Assembly (NCBI GenBank): GCA_026967815.1
Contig: JAPUUO010000043.1
Span: forward strand, 1-10,554
Origin: Candidatus Bathyarchaeota archaeon
Lineage (GTDB): Archaea; Thermoproteota; Bathyarchaeia; Bathyarchaeales; Bathyarchaeaceae
Reading direction: 5' to 3'
Length of the DNA stretch: 10,554 bases
Part shown: positions 1-6,223 of the stretch, one piece after another
Layout: every line of letters begins with the position of its first letter
Position numbering within the stretch: position 1 is the first letter of the stretch
Notes under the pieces: model-generated
Databases searched by the model: none
Seen by the model: only the letters and a program-made list of their open reading frames with translations
Told to the model about the DNA's origin: nothing
Translations under genes and position numbers: made by a program

Positions 1-122
1 TCAAAGAAAAATTACCCCTCATAACAAACTAAAGCTAATAATACGAGGGGTAAAAAGTATAGAAAAACTTACCCCTCATAACAAAAATACGAGGGGTAAA
101 AAAGAGTCAAAAAGTTACCCCT
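1..122. repeat. Inverted-repeat array, left copy
   Basis: Tandem array of a 9-bp inverted pair. TTACCCCTC lies at 12-20 and 70-78, GAGGGGTAA at 45-53 and 92-100, and a partial TTACCCC at 116-122. Spacers are A-rich and of constrained length (13 or 24 inside a pair, 15 between pairs). Bases 70-122 match 5241-5293 at 52 of 53 positions, and bases 1-28 match 5230-5257. The array reaches the window edge and probably continues beyond it. Read on the minus strand, each hairpin is followed by T-rich sequence, so it could terminate transcription of the radical SAM remnant that ends at 158. Spacers recur between arrays and are too short for CRISPR. Confidence 0.85.
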
Positions 123-134
123 TGCATGAACCCA

Positions 135-142
135 GCGCGCGC
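135..142. repeat. CG-alternating tract after radical SAM remnant
   Basis: GCGCGCGC, preceded by TGCATG at 124-129. It lies 15 bases past the stop codon of the minus-strand remnant. It is one of a set of alternating purine-pyrimidine tracts that sit at gene ends across this window. Confidence 0.6.
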
Positions 143-157
143 AAATTGTCATATGTA

Positions 158-862
158 CTAGAAAAGGCCTCTAAGTTGTTTAAGTATACCTCGACTCAGC
201 ATGTGCCAGTAAACTCTTCTTTTCAATTCGTTTCTAGAAAATGATCCTTGAAGTCTTCTTTTCCATGAACCATAAAAGCTTCTATAACATTTGTAGAGTT
301 CTTCCTGCACCTCTTTCCTTGACAGGGTTTCCGTTGGCATTATTAAATGTACCATATCGTAGTTGGCCCAATTAGAGTCTTCTATCCACCCATTCTTTTT
401 TGCCTCCTCGAAAAGCTCAGTTCCAAGAAATGGCGTAAGAATAGCGAAAATGACAAAATCTGAATCCAATTCGTCAATGAACTTTCTTGATTCTGCGATT
501 GATTCCGCTGTATCTTTGCGTTCACCTATTATGAACATCGCTTGGGCGAAGATGTCATTCTTTTTTAAGAGCTTAACCGCTTTCTTAGCGTCTTCAGGAG
601 TAATATTCTTCCTGAAGGTTTCAAGCGTTGATTGGTTTGAGTTTTCAACTCCTAGAAGGATCCAACGGAGACCTGACTTCCGCAATTTAGGTAGAGCGTC
701 TTGATGTTTGATTATATCATCGCATCTTACTTGGGTAAACCACATCAAATCTTCAGAAAGCCCTTTCTGGATAATTTCTTTGGCTAGTTCACTAGCCCTT
801 TTGCCTACTCCGAAGTTATCGTCTGCCAACCAGATGAATCGACTTCCATAATTCTCGAAATG
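158..862 (-). pseudogene. C-terminal remnant of a B12-binding-type radical SAM protein
   Basis: This encodes roughly the last 235 residues of a radical SAM protein of the cobalamin-binding (BchE-like) architecture, a family usually well over 400 residues long. Recognisable pieces in order are IWLADDNF, where the family has a conserved hydrophobic-DDNF strand; the radical SAM barrel strand around RWILLGVENSNQ; the helix-rich stretch with TPEDAKKAVKLLKKN; and FAILTPFLGTELF. The N-terminal B12 domain and the CxxxCxxC iron-sulfur motif are absent. In frame, family-like sequence continues upstream of the TTG at 827-829 to about 862 (HFENYGSRF), then stops at TGCGCGCGCGCA (861-872); the frame closes at 905-907. 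No ribosome binding site or credible start is seen. I infer a 5'-truncated, probably inactive gene. A short expressed fragment starting at the TTG is possible but would lack the cluster-binding motif. Confidence 0.75.
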
Positions 863-872
863 CGCGCGCGCA
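861..872. repeat. CG-alternating palindrome at the truncation point
   Basis: TGCGCGCGCGCA is a perfect palindrome and perfectly alternating purine-pyrimidine. Family-like radical SAM sequence on the minus strand ends at this point, so it marks a probable rearrangement junction. Confidence 0.7.
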
Positions 873-990
873 CAGTTTAATGAGTTGTCGGTTAAAATAG
901 TAACTTAACATTTAGGGTCGAGTAATACCAGAAAGTCTTAGGACACTTAAGAGTTAAATTCTATCGTTTATCATACAAGTTCTGCTTCCC

Positions 991-1006
991 AAGGAGATTA
1001 TGAGGG
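991..1006 (+). promoter_or_regulatory. Ribosome binding site of the DASS permease
   Basis: AAGGAG at 991-996 lies ten bases before the ATG at 1007 and supports this start. A second ATG at 1000 is in another frame. GAGGG at 1002-1006 directly abuts the start codon and is probably too close to serve. Confidence 0.6.
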
Positions 1007-2491
1007 ATGGGAGACCTCGAAAAAACCAGTCAAAAGGCAGATTCTGAAGAGAAGAAAGAATGCTACTTTTGTAAACCAATTAAATGGACTACATTCGAAG
1101 TTCCACCAAAACTTACCAAATTTTTGTACTCAAGAAAAAACTTGTTTTTTGTTCTAATTATCGCATTTCTGGTCTATTTTATAACTTTTAATCAGCCAGA
1201 GATTGTAAGAAGAACCTTAACCACTTTTGTTTTTGCTGCAGGCTGTTGGATGCTCGAAGTATTTCCTTTACCAATAACTGGGCTTACAATACCTGTAATG
1301 CTAACTTTGTTAGGAGTATTTAATCCAAAAGAAGCCTTTGCTCCTTTTTCAAACTCAATTATATTCCTTATGATTGGAGGTCTTGTTTTGGGTCAATCAA
1401 TAAAAAAACATGGATTAGATAAATGGATTGGATACAACCTACTGACTTACTCCAAAGGCAAAATAGATAGACTAATTTTGCTAGTCATAGCTGCCACTGC
1501 CTTCCTAAGCATGTGGATGTCAAACACTGTAGCAATAGCAGTAATTTTACCTGTTATTCTCTCAATACTGACAGCAATGCCTGAAGAACTTGTTAATCTT
1601 AAACGCAAGATGCTATTAGGAGTCTCTATAAGCACATCAATCGGTGGCACTGCCATGCTCACAGGAAGCACCCCTGCAATGATAGCTGGAGCATTACTGG
1701 GAGAAACAATTCCTTTTGGGTTCATTGAATGGGCATACTACGGCTTACCCGTTTCTCTGTTAATATTAGCAACATCCTTTTTGTTATTGAAAAAGTTGTA
1801 CCCCTCTCCAAAAATAACACTAAACCTAGATGCAATAATTGAACAAAAAAAACAAATGGAAAAACTAACCACCACACAGAAAAAAATACTTCTAATTTTT
1901 TTGGGAACAATACTATTCTGGTTCATGGGAAGCCAGTTTGAAGGCTGGCTCGGATTGCCAACTTCAGTATCTAATGTAGCCATAGTTTCTGTAACTGCGG
2001 TTCTAATAATGTTCGGCCTAAACCTACTTGACCTCAAAGATTTACAATCAATCCAATGGGAATTAATATTTCTAGTAGGAGGCGGAATTCTATTGGGCGA
2101 AGCAATGATTGAATCTGGTGCAGTCAGCGGCATAAGCAGTGCCATAGCATCTATGCACGGTTCATCTCCCATAATAGTAATAATAGCCGTTTTAAGCCTG
2201 ATTTCGCTTCTCTTAACGAATTTTATTTCAAACAGCGCAACCGCCGCAATTTTAATACCTATAGCAATTGAAACTGCAAACATTTTAGAAATGACACCAG
2301 TTCCTTTTGTAATGGCAGTAGCTCTAACAGCAACCATAGCATTCATAACGCCAGTAGGAGTACCCTCTACGGCCCTAATCTACTCAACAGGAATTATTCC
2401 TAGAAACAGGCTTATTAAAACAGGAATTTTAGCTGCAATACCCGCATTGTTAATAGTCCTTGCCATAGTTTACACATTTCCAGTTCCATAG
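1007..2491 (+). CDS. DASS/SLC13-family anion permease
   Basis: A 494-residue integral membrane protein of the divalent anion:sodium symporter family, the usual length. It has about 11-12 hydrophobic segments in two inverted halves. Each half carries the family signature: S172-N173-T174 in the first, and S408-N409-S410-A411-T412 in the second. The hairpin-loop motifs that normally read like GTPPN are altered: GGTAMLTGSTPAMIAG in the first half and TPVGVPSTALIYSTG in the second, so the usual substrate-side asparagines are missing. The hydrophilic N-tail has a CxxC (C19, C22). Known family substrates are sulfate, dicarboxylates and other oxyanions. Its place upstream of persulfide/thiosulfate genes suggests a sulfur oxyanion (inference). 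It is the first gene of an AT-rich, co-directional cassette; the following gene is 73 bases downstream and has its own promoter-like box. Confidence 0.9.
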   Translation: MGDLEKTSQKADSEEKKECYFCKPIKWTTFEVPPKLTKFLYSRKNLFFVLIIAFLVYFITFNQPEIVRRTLTTFVFAAGCWMLEVFPLPITGLTIPVMLTLLGVFNPKEAFAPFSNSIIFLMIGGLVLGQSIKKHGLDKWIGYNLLTYSKGKIDRLILLVIAATAFLSMWMSNTVAIAVILPVILSILTAMPEELVNLKRKMLLGVSISTSIGGTAMLTGSTPAMIAGALLGETIPFGFIEWAYYGLPVSLLILATSFLLLKKLYPSPKITLNLDAIIEQKKQMEKLTTTQKKILLIFLGTILFWFMGSQFEGWLGLPTSVSNVAIVSVTAVLIMFGLNLLDLKDLQSIQWELIFLVGGGILLGEAMIESGAVSGISSAIASMHGSSPIIVIIAVLSLISLLLTNFISNSATAAILIPIAIETANILEMTPVPFVMAVALTATIAFITPVGVPSTALIYSTGIIPRNRLIKTGILAAIPALLIVLAIVYTFPVP

Positions 2492-2516
2492 AAAAAATAC
2501 AGTTTAACAAGCAACT

Positions 2517-2535
2517 GAAAAATCTTAAGTAAAAC
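2517..2535 (+). promoter_or_regulatory. Candidate archaeal BRE/TATA promoter
   Basis: GAAAAATCTTAAGTAAAAC precedes the ATG at 2565 by 29 bases measured from the end of the box. It matches 15 of 19 positions in the element at 3942-3960, which lies at a comparable distance from the next gene start. The arrangement of A-rich BRE followed by a TTAA-type core is typical of archaea. It implies the cassette genes can be transcribed separately. Confidence 0.5.
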
Positions 2536-2564
2536 TATAATTGAATACAAAAAGGGTCGTTACA

Positions 2565-3929
2565 ATGTTAATTCAAACAGTAAAATCAGAGATAGTTTCA
2601 CACCTTTCATACATCATAGGAAACAACAATGAGGCAGCAGTAATCGACCCCAGACGAGACTGCAAAATCTATCAACAAATTGCTAAGAACTGGGGAGCAA
2701 AAATAAACTATATTTTTGAAACCCATAGAAACGAAGATTACGTTACCGGGTCCTTAGAACTAGAAAAGCTCACAGGAGCTACAATATTTCACGGCCCCGG
2801 GCTGCCTTGGGGATTCGGCAAAATCATCAAAGACAACCAAGAAATCAATGTGGGAACACTGAAAATTAAAGCATTGCACACTCCAGGCCATTCACCAGAT
2901 AGCACAAGTTATGTTTTATACGACCTAGAAAGTGGAGAAGAACCTGTAATTGTCTTCACTGGAGATACACTTTTCGTAGGAGATGTAGGTAGAACCGATT
3001 TTCTTGGAGAAAAAATGACCCCTACTATGTCGGAAAGATTGTATGACAGCATAAATGACAAACTTTTATCCTTGGGTGATGGAGTAATAGTGTGCCCAGC
3101 TCATGGTTCTGGGTCAGTATGCGGCGGCAAAATAAGAGAAAGAGAAATAAGCACAATTGGAATCGAAAAGAAAACAAACCCAATGTTGAACCTAACCAAA
3201 GAAGCTTTTATCAAACAAAAAACAAGTGAACAGCACCAAACTCCACCATATTTCATGCAAATGGAAGCTTACAATCTTAATGGTCCCCCAATATTAGGTG
3301 AAATACCTACTCCGCATCCTCTAACTCCTTCAGAATTTAAGAAAACTGCTGAAAACTCTTACATTATCGATACAAGAACTCCCGCAGCTTTTGGAGCAGC
3401 CCATATAAAAGACTCCTTTAGTCTGACCCCCAAAAGGTTACTAAATGTAGGCTGGGTTGCAGATTATAACAAACCAATTTTGCTAGTTGTTGAAGATTTA
3501 CATGCATTGGATTTTGCAGCAGATAATTTGTTTAGGCTTGGTTTAGATAAAATTGCAGGATACTTGGAAGGTGGCCTAGAAGCTTGGTATAAGCAAGGTT
3601 TACCTATTGCAAAAAACGGATTACTATCGGTTCATGAACTAAGAAAAATGATTGAGGCAAACCAAGAAATCACAATCTTAGATGTTCGTCGTGAAAAAGA
3701 ATGGAATGATGGACACATCAAAGGAGCAATGCGCATTTATCTTGGACACCTTCCGAAACAGACAGATGAAATTTCTAAGGATAAACCGATAGTCGTTATG
3801 TGTAAAACAGGGAACCGGTCCAGTTTTGGAACAAGTATTTTGCTCAGAGCAGGATTTGACAACGTCTATAACTGTTTAGGCGGAATAGAAGCATGGGTCA
3901 AAGCCGGGTTCAAATTAACTAAATCATAA
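2565..3929 (+). CDS. CstB/Blh-like MBL-fold persulfide dioxygenase fused to two rhodanese domains
   Basis: A 454-residue soluble protein with three modules, close in size to bacterial CstB. Residues 1-200 form an ETHE1-like metallo-beta-lactamase domain. The mononuclear-iron ligands expected for persulfide dioxygenases are present: H54, H109 (in TPGHS) and D134 (in TGDTLF). The classic HxHxDH motif reads H54-R-N-E-D-Y59, so the second metal site is degraded; H180 (in PAHGSG) is kept. Residues about 250-350 are a rhodanese domain with E310 where the catalytic cysteine should be, hence a pseudo-domain. Residues about 355-454 are a rhodanese with active-site loop C413-K-T-G-N-R. Expected chemistry is oxidation of a low-molecular-weight persulfide plus sulfur transfer, ending in sulfite or thiosulfate. 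I chose ATG 2565 over an in-frame TTG at 2541 because the domain starts at MLIQTVKS and AAAGGG precedes it. Confidence 0.88.
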   Translation: MLIQTVKSEIVSHLSYIIGNNNEAAVIDPRRDCKIYQQIAKNWGAKINYIFETHRNEDYVTGSLELEKLTGATIFHGPGLPWGFGKIIKDNQEINVGTLKIKALHTPGHSPDSTSYVLYDLESGEEPVIVFTGDTLFVGDVGRTDFLGEKMTPTMSERLYDSINDKLLSLGDGVIVCPAHGSGSVCGGKIREREISTIGIEKKTNPMLNLTKEAFIKQKTSEQHQTPPYFMQMEAYNLNGPPILGEIPTPHPLTPSEFKKTAENSYIIDTRTPAAFGAAHIKDSFSLTPKRLLNVGWVADYNKPILLVVEDLHALDFAADNLFRLGLDKIAGYLEGGLEAWYKQGLPIAKNGLLSVHELRKMIEANQEITILDVRREKEWNDGHIKGAMRIYLGHLPKQTDEISKDKPIVVMCKTGNRSSFGTSILLRAGFDNVYNCLGGIEAWVKAGFKLTKS

Positions 3930-3941
3930 AACAAAGTGTTG

Positions 3942-3960
3942 GAAAAACCTTAAATCAAAA
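3942..3960 (+). promoter_or_regulatory. Candidate archaeal BRE/TATA promoter
   Basis: GAAAAACCTTAAATCAAAA is a sister element of 2517-2535. It ends 20 bases before the ATG at 3981. AAAGGT at 3971-3976 can serve as the ribosome binding site. Confidence 0.5.
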
Positions 3961-3980
3961 ACTAAACATCAAAGGTATTC

Positions 3981-4442
3981 ATGTTTCCTCTTGGAATTGA
4001 ACCATATTTACTGGGCGGACTAATAGTTGGAATTGGAGTATCTTTAATATACCTAGTAACAGGGCTACATGCAACTCAAAGCAGCTTTTTTACAACCACA
4101 TTATCTTGGTTCTCTAAAAGAAAAAATTTCCAGAAAGACTCAAATATAAAACAAAGAGGCTGGAGATTAACGTTAGCTACAGGTCTAGTCATCGGAGCAT
4201 TTATTCACACTCTTACACTTTCACCGACAGGATTTTGGACAACCTCAGTTCAATTATGGCGGTTAATTCTGGGCGGATTATTAGTAGGATTTGGAACAAG
4301 ACTATCCAGCGGATGCACTTCAGGTCATGGAATAAGTGGATTAGCATCACTTTCTAAAACATCTCTATATTCTGTTATCGTTTTCATGGGCGTTGGCATC
4401 GTAACGGCGAGCATTGTTAATATGTTGGGCGTTTCACCATGA
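3981..4442 (+). CDS. YeeE/YedE-family membrane protein, first half (PmpA-like)
   Basis: A 153-residue membrane protein with about four hydrophobic segments (near residues 7-27, 63-80, 88-106 and 131-149). It matches the half-size YeeE/YedE (DUF395) type. Its diagnostic element is the short pore-type motif around C112, S-S-G-C-T-S-G-H-G-I. In the full-length family member TsuA, conserved cysteines of this kind serve thiosulfate uptake. In bacterial BigR operons the paired half-size proteins PmpA and PmpB sit next to an MBL-rhodanese gene, as here. Its stop overlaps the start of the next gene (ATGA), implying translational coupling and a heteromeric partner. The substrate is unproven: thiosulfate, sulfite or another sulfur species would fit the context. 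Confidence 0.85.
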   Translation: MFPLGIEPYLLGGLIVGIGVSLIYLVTGLHATQSSFFTTTLSWFSKRKNFQKDSNIKQRGWRLTLATGLVIGAFIHTLTLSPTGFWTTSVQLWRLILGGLLVGFGTRLSSGCTSGHGISGLASLSKTSLYSVIVFMGVGIVTASIVNMLGVSP

Positions 4443-4843
4443 ACAAAAGAAACATAATCGTACTAATTGGCGGGATACTGTTTGGGTTCGGTCTATCATA
4501 TAGTGGAATGACCAAACAAGAAATTGTCCTAAGTTTCCTAAAATTAGAAGATTTGGGGCTAATATTCGTCTTAGGCGGAGCAGCATTAGTAACAGCCTTT
4601 GCAATAAACGTATTAGCAAAATATCAAAAAAAGCCAGTACTTGGTGGTGAATTCAAACCAAGACGCGGGATTCTGTCATGGAAAACTATAATCGGTGCAG
4701 TCATATTTGGAATCGGTTGGGGAATTTCAGGTCAATGTCCAGGTTCTGCAGTAGCAAGCCTAGGCACAGGCAATTTACCAGTTTTACTCGGAATTTTTGC
4801 AATGTTCATTGGGGCCTACTTAAAAGAGCGTTTAGAGTCCTAA
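4439..4843 (+). CDS. YeeE/YedE-family membrane protein, second half (PmpB-like)
   Basis: A 134-residue partner of the preceding protein, with about four hydrophobic segments. It opens with a GGILFGFGLSYSGMTKQEIV stretch typical of the second half-size member, where SGM followed by a polar P/K-x-V segment and FL is conserved. It carries the second cysteine motif, G-W-G-I-S-G-Q-C100-P-G-S. The two cysteine loops, one from each protein, would face each other in a heterodimer equivalent to one full-length YeeE/YedE transporter (inference from the family fold). The start codon ATG overlaps the previous stop by four bases. It is the last gene of the sulfur cassette; no alternating tract follows it, unlike the genes to the right. 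Confidence 0.85.
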   Translation: MNKRNIIVLIGGILFGFGLSYSGMTKQEIVLSFLKLEDLGLIFVLGGAALVTAFAINVLAKYQKKPVLGGEFKPRRGILSWKTIIGAVIFGIGWGISGQCPGSAVASLGTGNLPVLLGIFAMFIGAYLKERLES

Positions 4844-4908
4844 TTTCAATCAGGTATTAATCCAATAAAGATAGAAAGCTTGGGAACTGCCAACTTTAGC
4901 TAAAGCAG

Positions 4909-4963
4909 CCTGTGCCCAAGTCCACTGTTACACGTGGTGGGGTCGCGGGGATTTGGACACGGG
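4909..4963 (+). ncRNA. Possible structured RNA hairpin
   Basis: GTGCCCAAGTCC (4912-4923) can pair with GGATTTGGACAC (4949-4960) over 12 positions with one mismatch and one G-U. The helix extends at the base through CCT/GGG. The loop is GC-rich and contains a smaller CCAC/GTGG possibility. The segment is much richer in GC than the cassette before it, and a T6 run follows at 5006-5011. It could be a small RNA, a long 3' leader of the sulfur transcript, or decayed coding sequence. I do not recognise a known RNA family. Confidence 0.25.
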
Positions 4964-5005
4964 ACCAGTGGTGACATCAACCGCTTAAATCCAGCAAACT
5001 CCACC

Positions 5006-5011
5006 TTTTTT
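5006..5011 (+). terminator. T-run, possible 3' end of the sulfur cassette transcript
   Basis: Six T residues follow the GC-rich island. Archaeal RNA polymerase commonly terminates at T-runs without a strict hairpin. It is the first such run after the last sulfur gene on this strand. Confidence 0.3.
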
Positions 5012-5080
5012 CAAAGTTATTTCTCTAGGAGTGGTTCCTATTCACAAGTGTTCGTGATTTCTTCCACAAATCCGCTTTTG

Positions 5081-5112
5081 GGGGTTAAATTTTAACCCCA
5101 CACACACACACC
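5081..5112. repeat. Palindrome followed by a CA repeat
   Basis: GGGGTTAAA at 5081-5089 and TTTAACCCC at 5091-5099 form a perfect 9-bp inverted repeat around a single base. It runs directly into about seven CA units. The palindrome could bind a dimeric regulator or form a cruciform; the CA run is another alternating purine-pyrimidine tract. Confidence 0.6.
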
Positions 5113-5216
5113 AACGGACGACGGTTAATGGACGGCCTATACCTGTATAAACCTGATTTGGATAGGTTCCTAATGGAATAGGAATAAGGAAGGATGGAAT
5201 AGAGAGAGAATAGAGT

Positions 5217-5293
5217 GAGGGGTAAAAAATCAAAGAAAAATTACCCCTCATAACAAAAGTACGAGGGGTAAAAAAGAGTCAAAAAGTTACCCC
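5217..5293. repeat. Inverted-repeat array, right copy
   Basis: Same family and orientation as the array at 1-122. GAGGGGTAA lies at 5217-5225 and 5263-5271, TTACCCCTC at 5241-5249, and a final TTACCCC at 5287-5293, with spacers of 15, 13 and 15 bases. Bases 5241-5293 differ from 70-122 at one position. The two arrays are direct repeats enclosing about 5.1 kb with the radical SAM remnant and the sulfur cassette. Confidence 0.85.
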
Positions 5294-5298
5294 CTCGC

Positions 5299-5310
5299 AA
5301 TGCGCGCATT
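5299..5310. repeat. CG-alternating palindrome after the right array
   Basis: AATGCGCGCATT is a perfect palindrome, six bases past the array. The left array is likewise followed after a short gap by GCGCGCGC (135-142). Confidence 0.6.
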
Positions 5311-5316
5311 AAATCA

Positions 5317-5378
5317 GAAAAAGAGATATAAACGAAAAGCCGATTGCTAAATTATCAAAACTGAATTAGGAGATTTAA
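5317..5378 (+). promoter_or_regulatory. Promoter and ribosome binding site of the GNAT/YoaP gene
   Basis: GAAAAAG followed by AGATATAAAC (5317-5333) looks like an archaeal BRE/TATA pair and would place transcription start near 5355. TTAGGAG at 5366-5372 is a good ribosome site, six bases before the ATG at 5379. Confidence 0.6.
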
Positions 5379-6155
5379 ATGGCCTATATTCAAATCTTTG
5401 ACCTTACTCCAGAAAACACTGCTGATTATGGTGTCTGCGGATACAAAGACACAAAAAAACATCTGGAACTAAGAAGAAAAATAGATTGGATCAAAGAATA
5501 CTATCCAAAAGGTTTGAGGATAAAAGCCCTTCTGTCAAAAAAAGACGGTTATCAAGGAATGCTTGAGTTCATCCCAGGCAAATATGCGCATCGCCCCGTA
5601 GATGCCGAAGGATACATGTTTATTCATTGCATTTTCGTTGGATTCAAAAAAGAATTCAAAGGAAAAGGCTATGCTTCTTCTCTAATTGACGAATGTATTA
5701 AAGAAGCAAAAAAATCGAACATGTATGGTGTTGCTGTTGTTACAAGAAAAGGGCCTTTTATGGCTAAAAAGGACATTTTTGTCAAAAAGGGTTTCGTGTT
5801 GGTTGATAAAGCAGAGCCAGACTTCCAATTGTTGGTTCTAAAATTTAGTCACAAAGCAAGAGATCCAAAATTTAAGGATTTGAAAAGGAATCTTGAGAAA
5901 TATAAAGAAGGTTTGTTTATTCTCCGTTCAGTTCAATGTCCATATACTGAAAAAAATGTTAATGCAATCCTCAAATCTGCTCAAGATAGATTTGATCTGA
6001 AAGCCAATTTAATCGACTTGACAGATGTAACTGCAGTTCAAAACTCACCATGTGCTTTTGGAAGTTTTTGTATAATCTATAATGGTGAAATCATTAGTCA
6101 TCATCCAATTAGCAACACGCGATTTGAAAATATAATGAAAAAGAAGAATCAATAA
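5379..6155 (+). CDS. GNAT acetyltransferase with YoaP/thioredoxin-like C-terminal domain
   Basis: A 258-residue cytoplasmic protein. Residues about 40-155 form a GNAT domain, with the acetyl-CoA pyrophosphate-binding loop at F93-K-G-K-G-Y-A-S100 at the start of a helix and the usual preceding strand YMFIHCIFV. Residues about 177-250 form a second domain of the YoaP type: a thioredoxin-like strand ending in Q-C187-P-Y-T190, then S-P-C225-A-F-G-S-F and the strand CIIYNGEIISHHPIS. This two-domain order occurs in YoaP-like N-acetyltransferases. The acceptor substrate is unknown, and the CPYT motif suggests thiol binding rather than a full CxxC redox site. It is monocistronic with its own promoter, and a GCATGC tract lies 18 bases past the stop. 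Confidence 0.85.
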   Translation: MAYIQIFDLTPENTADYGVCGYKDTKKHLELRRKIDWIKEYYPKGLRIKALLSKKDGYQGMLEFIPGKYAHRPVDAEGYMFIHCIFVGFKKEFKGKGYASSLIDECIKEAKKSNMYGVAVVTRKGPFMAKKDIFVKKGFVLVDKAEPDFQLLVLKFSHKARDPKFKDLKRNLEKYKEGLFILRSVQCPYTEKNVNAILKSAQDRFDLKANLIDLTDVTAVQNSPCAFGSFCIIYNGEIISHHPISNTRFENIMKKKNQ

Positions 6156-6172
6156 CACGAGCCCATGAGCTT

Positions 6173-6185
6173 CATGCATGCACGT
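6173..6185. repeat. GCAT-alternating tract after the GNAT/YoaP gene
   Basis: CATGCATGCACGT is perfectly alternating. The 14-mer GCTTCATGCATGCA at 6169-6182 recurs exactly at 10480-10493, just after the helicase stop codon, so two unrelated genes share this 3' element. Confidence 0.65.
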
Positions 6186-6223
6186 TAACATAGATAAGGA
6201 AGTTATTCTGTAGTTGATATACG

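Larger units (their letters stand above)
4844..5378. other. 535-base region without a convincing gene
   Basis: Contents in order are a GC-rich hairpin island (4909-4963), a T6 run (5006-5011), a one-base-centred palindrome (5081-5099), a CA repeat (about 5096-5112), a purine-rich stretch (about 5175-5225), the second inverted-repeat array (5217-5293), the palindrome AATGCGCGCATT (5299-5310) and the promoter of the next gene. Short open frames exist on both strands but none has a ribosome site or a recognised relative. Confidence 0.7.

Noticed and set aside
1..122. CRISPR-like array of repeats
   Set aside because: Repeat units are 9-bp inverted pairs with short A-rich spacers of fixed length that recur in the second array; there are no unique spacers and no cas genes.
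2541..2564. TTG start for the MBL-rhodanese gene
   Set aside because: The domain begins at the ATG at 2565, and the extra eight residues lie where the promoter/leader is expected.
4875..4989. Short open frame reading WELPTLAKAACAQVHCYTWW and ending DTGPVVTSTA
   Set aside because: No start codon, a stop just upstream, and a length explicable by chance. It could be a relic, but I have no homolog to support it.
4880..5010. tRNA or SRP RNA in the GC-rich island
   Set aside because: No T-arm/acceptor arrangement fits on either strand and no SRP helix 8 motif is present.
4934..5095. GTG-started open frame of 53 codons across the GC-rich island
   Set aside because: Composition looks protein-like, but there is no ribosome site, no recognised relative, and another frame on the same strand is also open. 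Kept only as an option in the island finding.
5042..5251. 69-residue minus-strand frame across the CA repeat and array
   Set aside because: It is composed of repeat, palindrome and purine-rich sequence read backward; no start signal or family resemblance.
5217..5293. Terminal repeats of an insertion sequence
   Set aside because: No transposase or integrase gene lies between the arrays, and the arrays are direct rather than inverted relative to each other.
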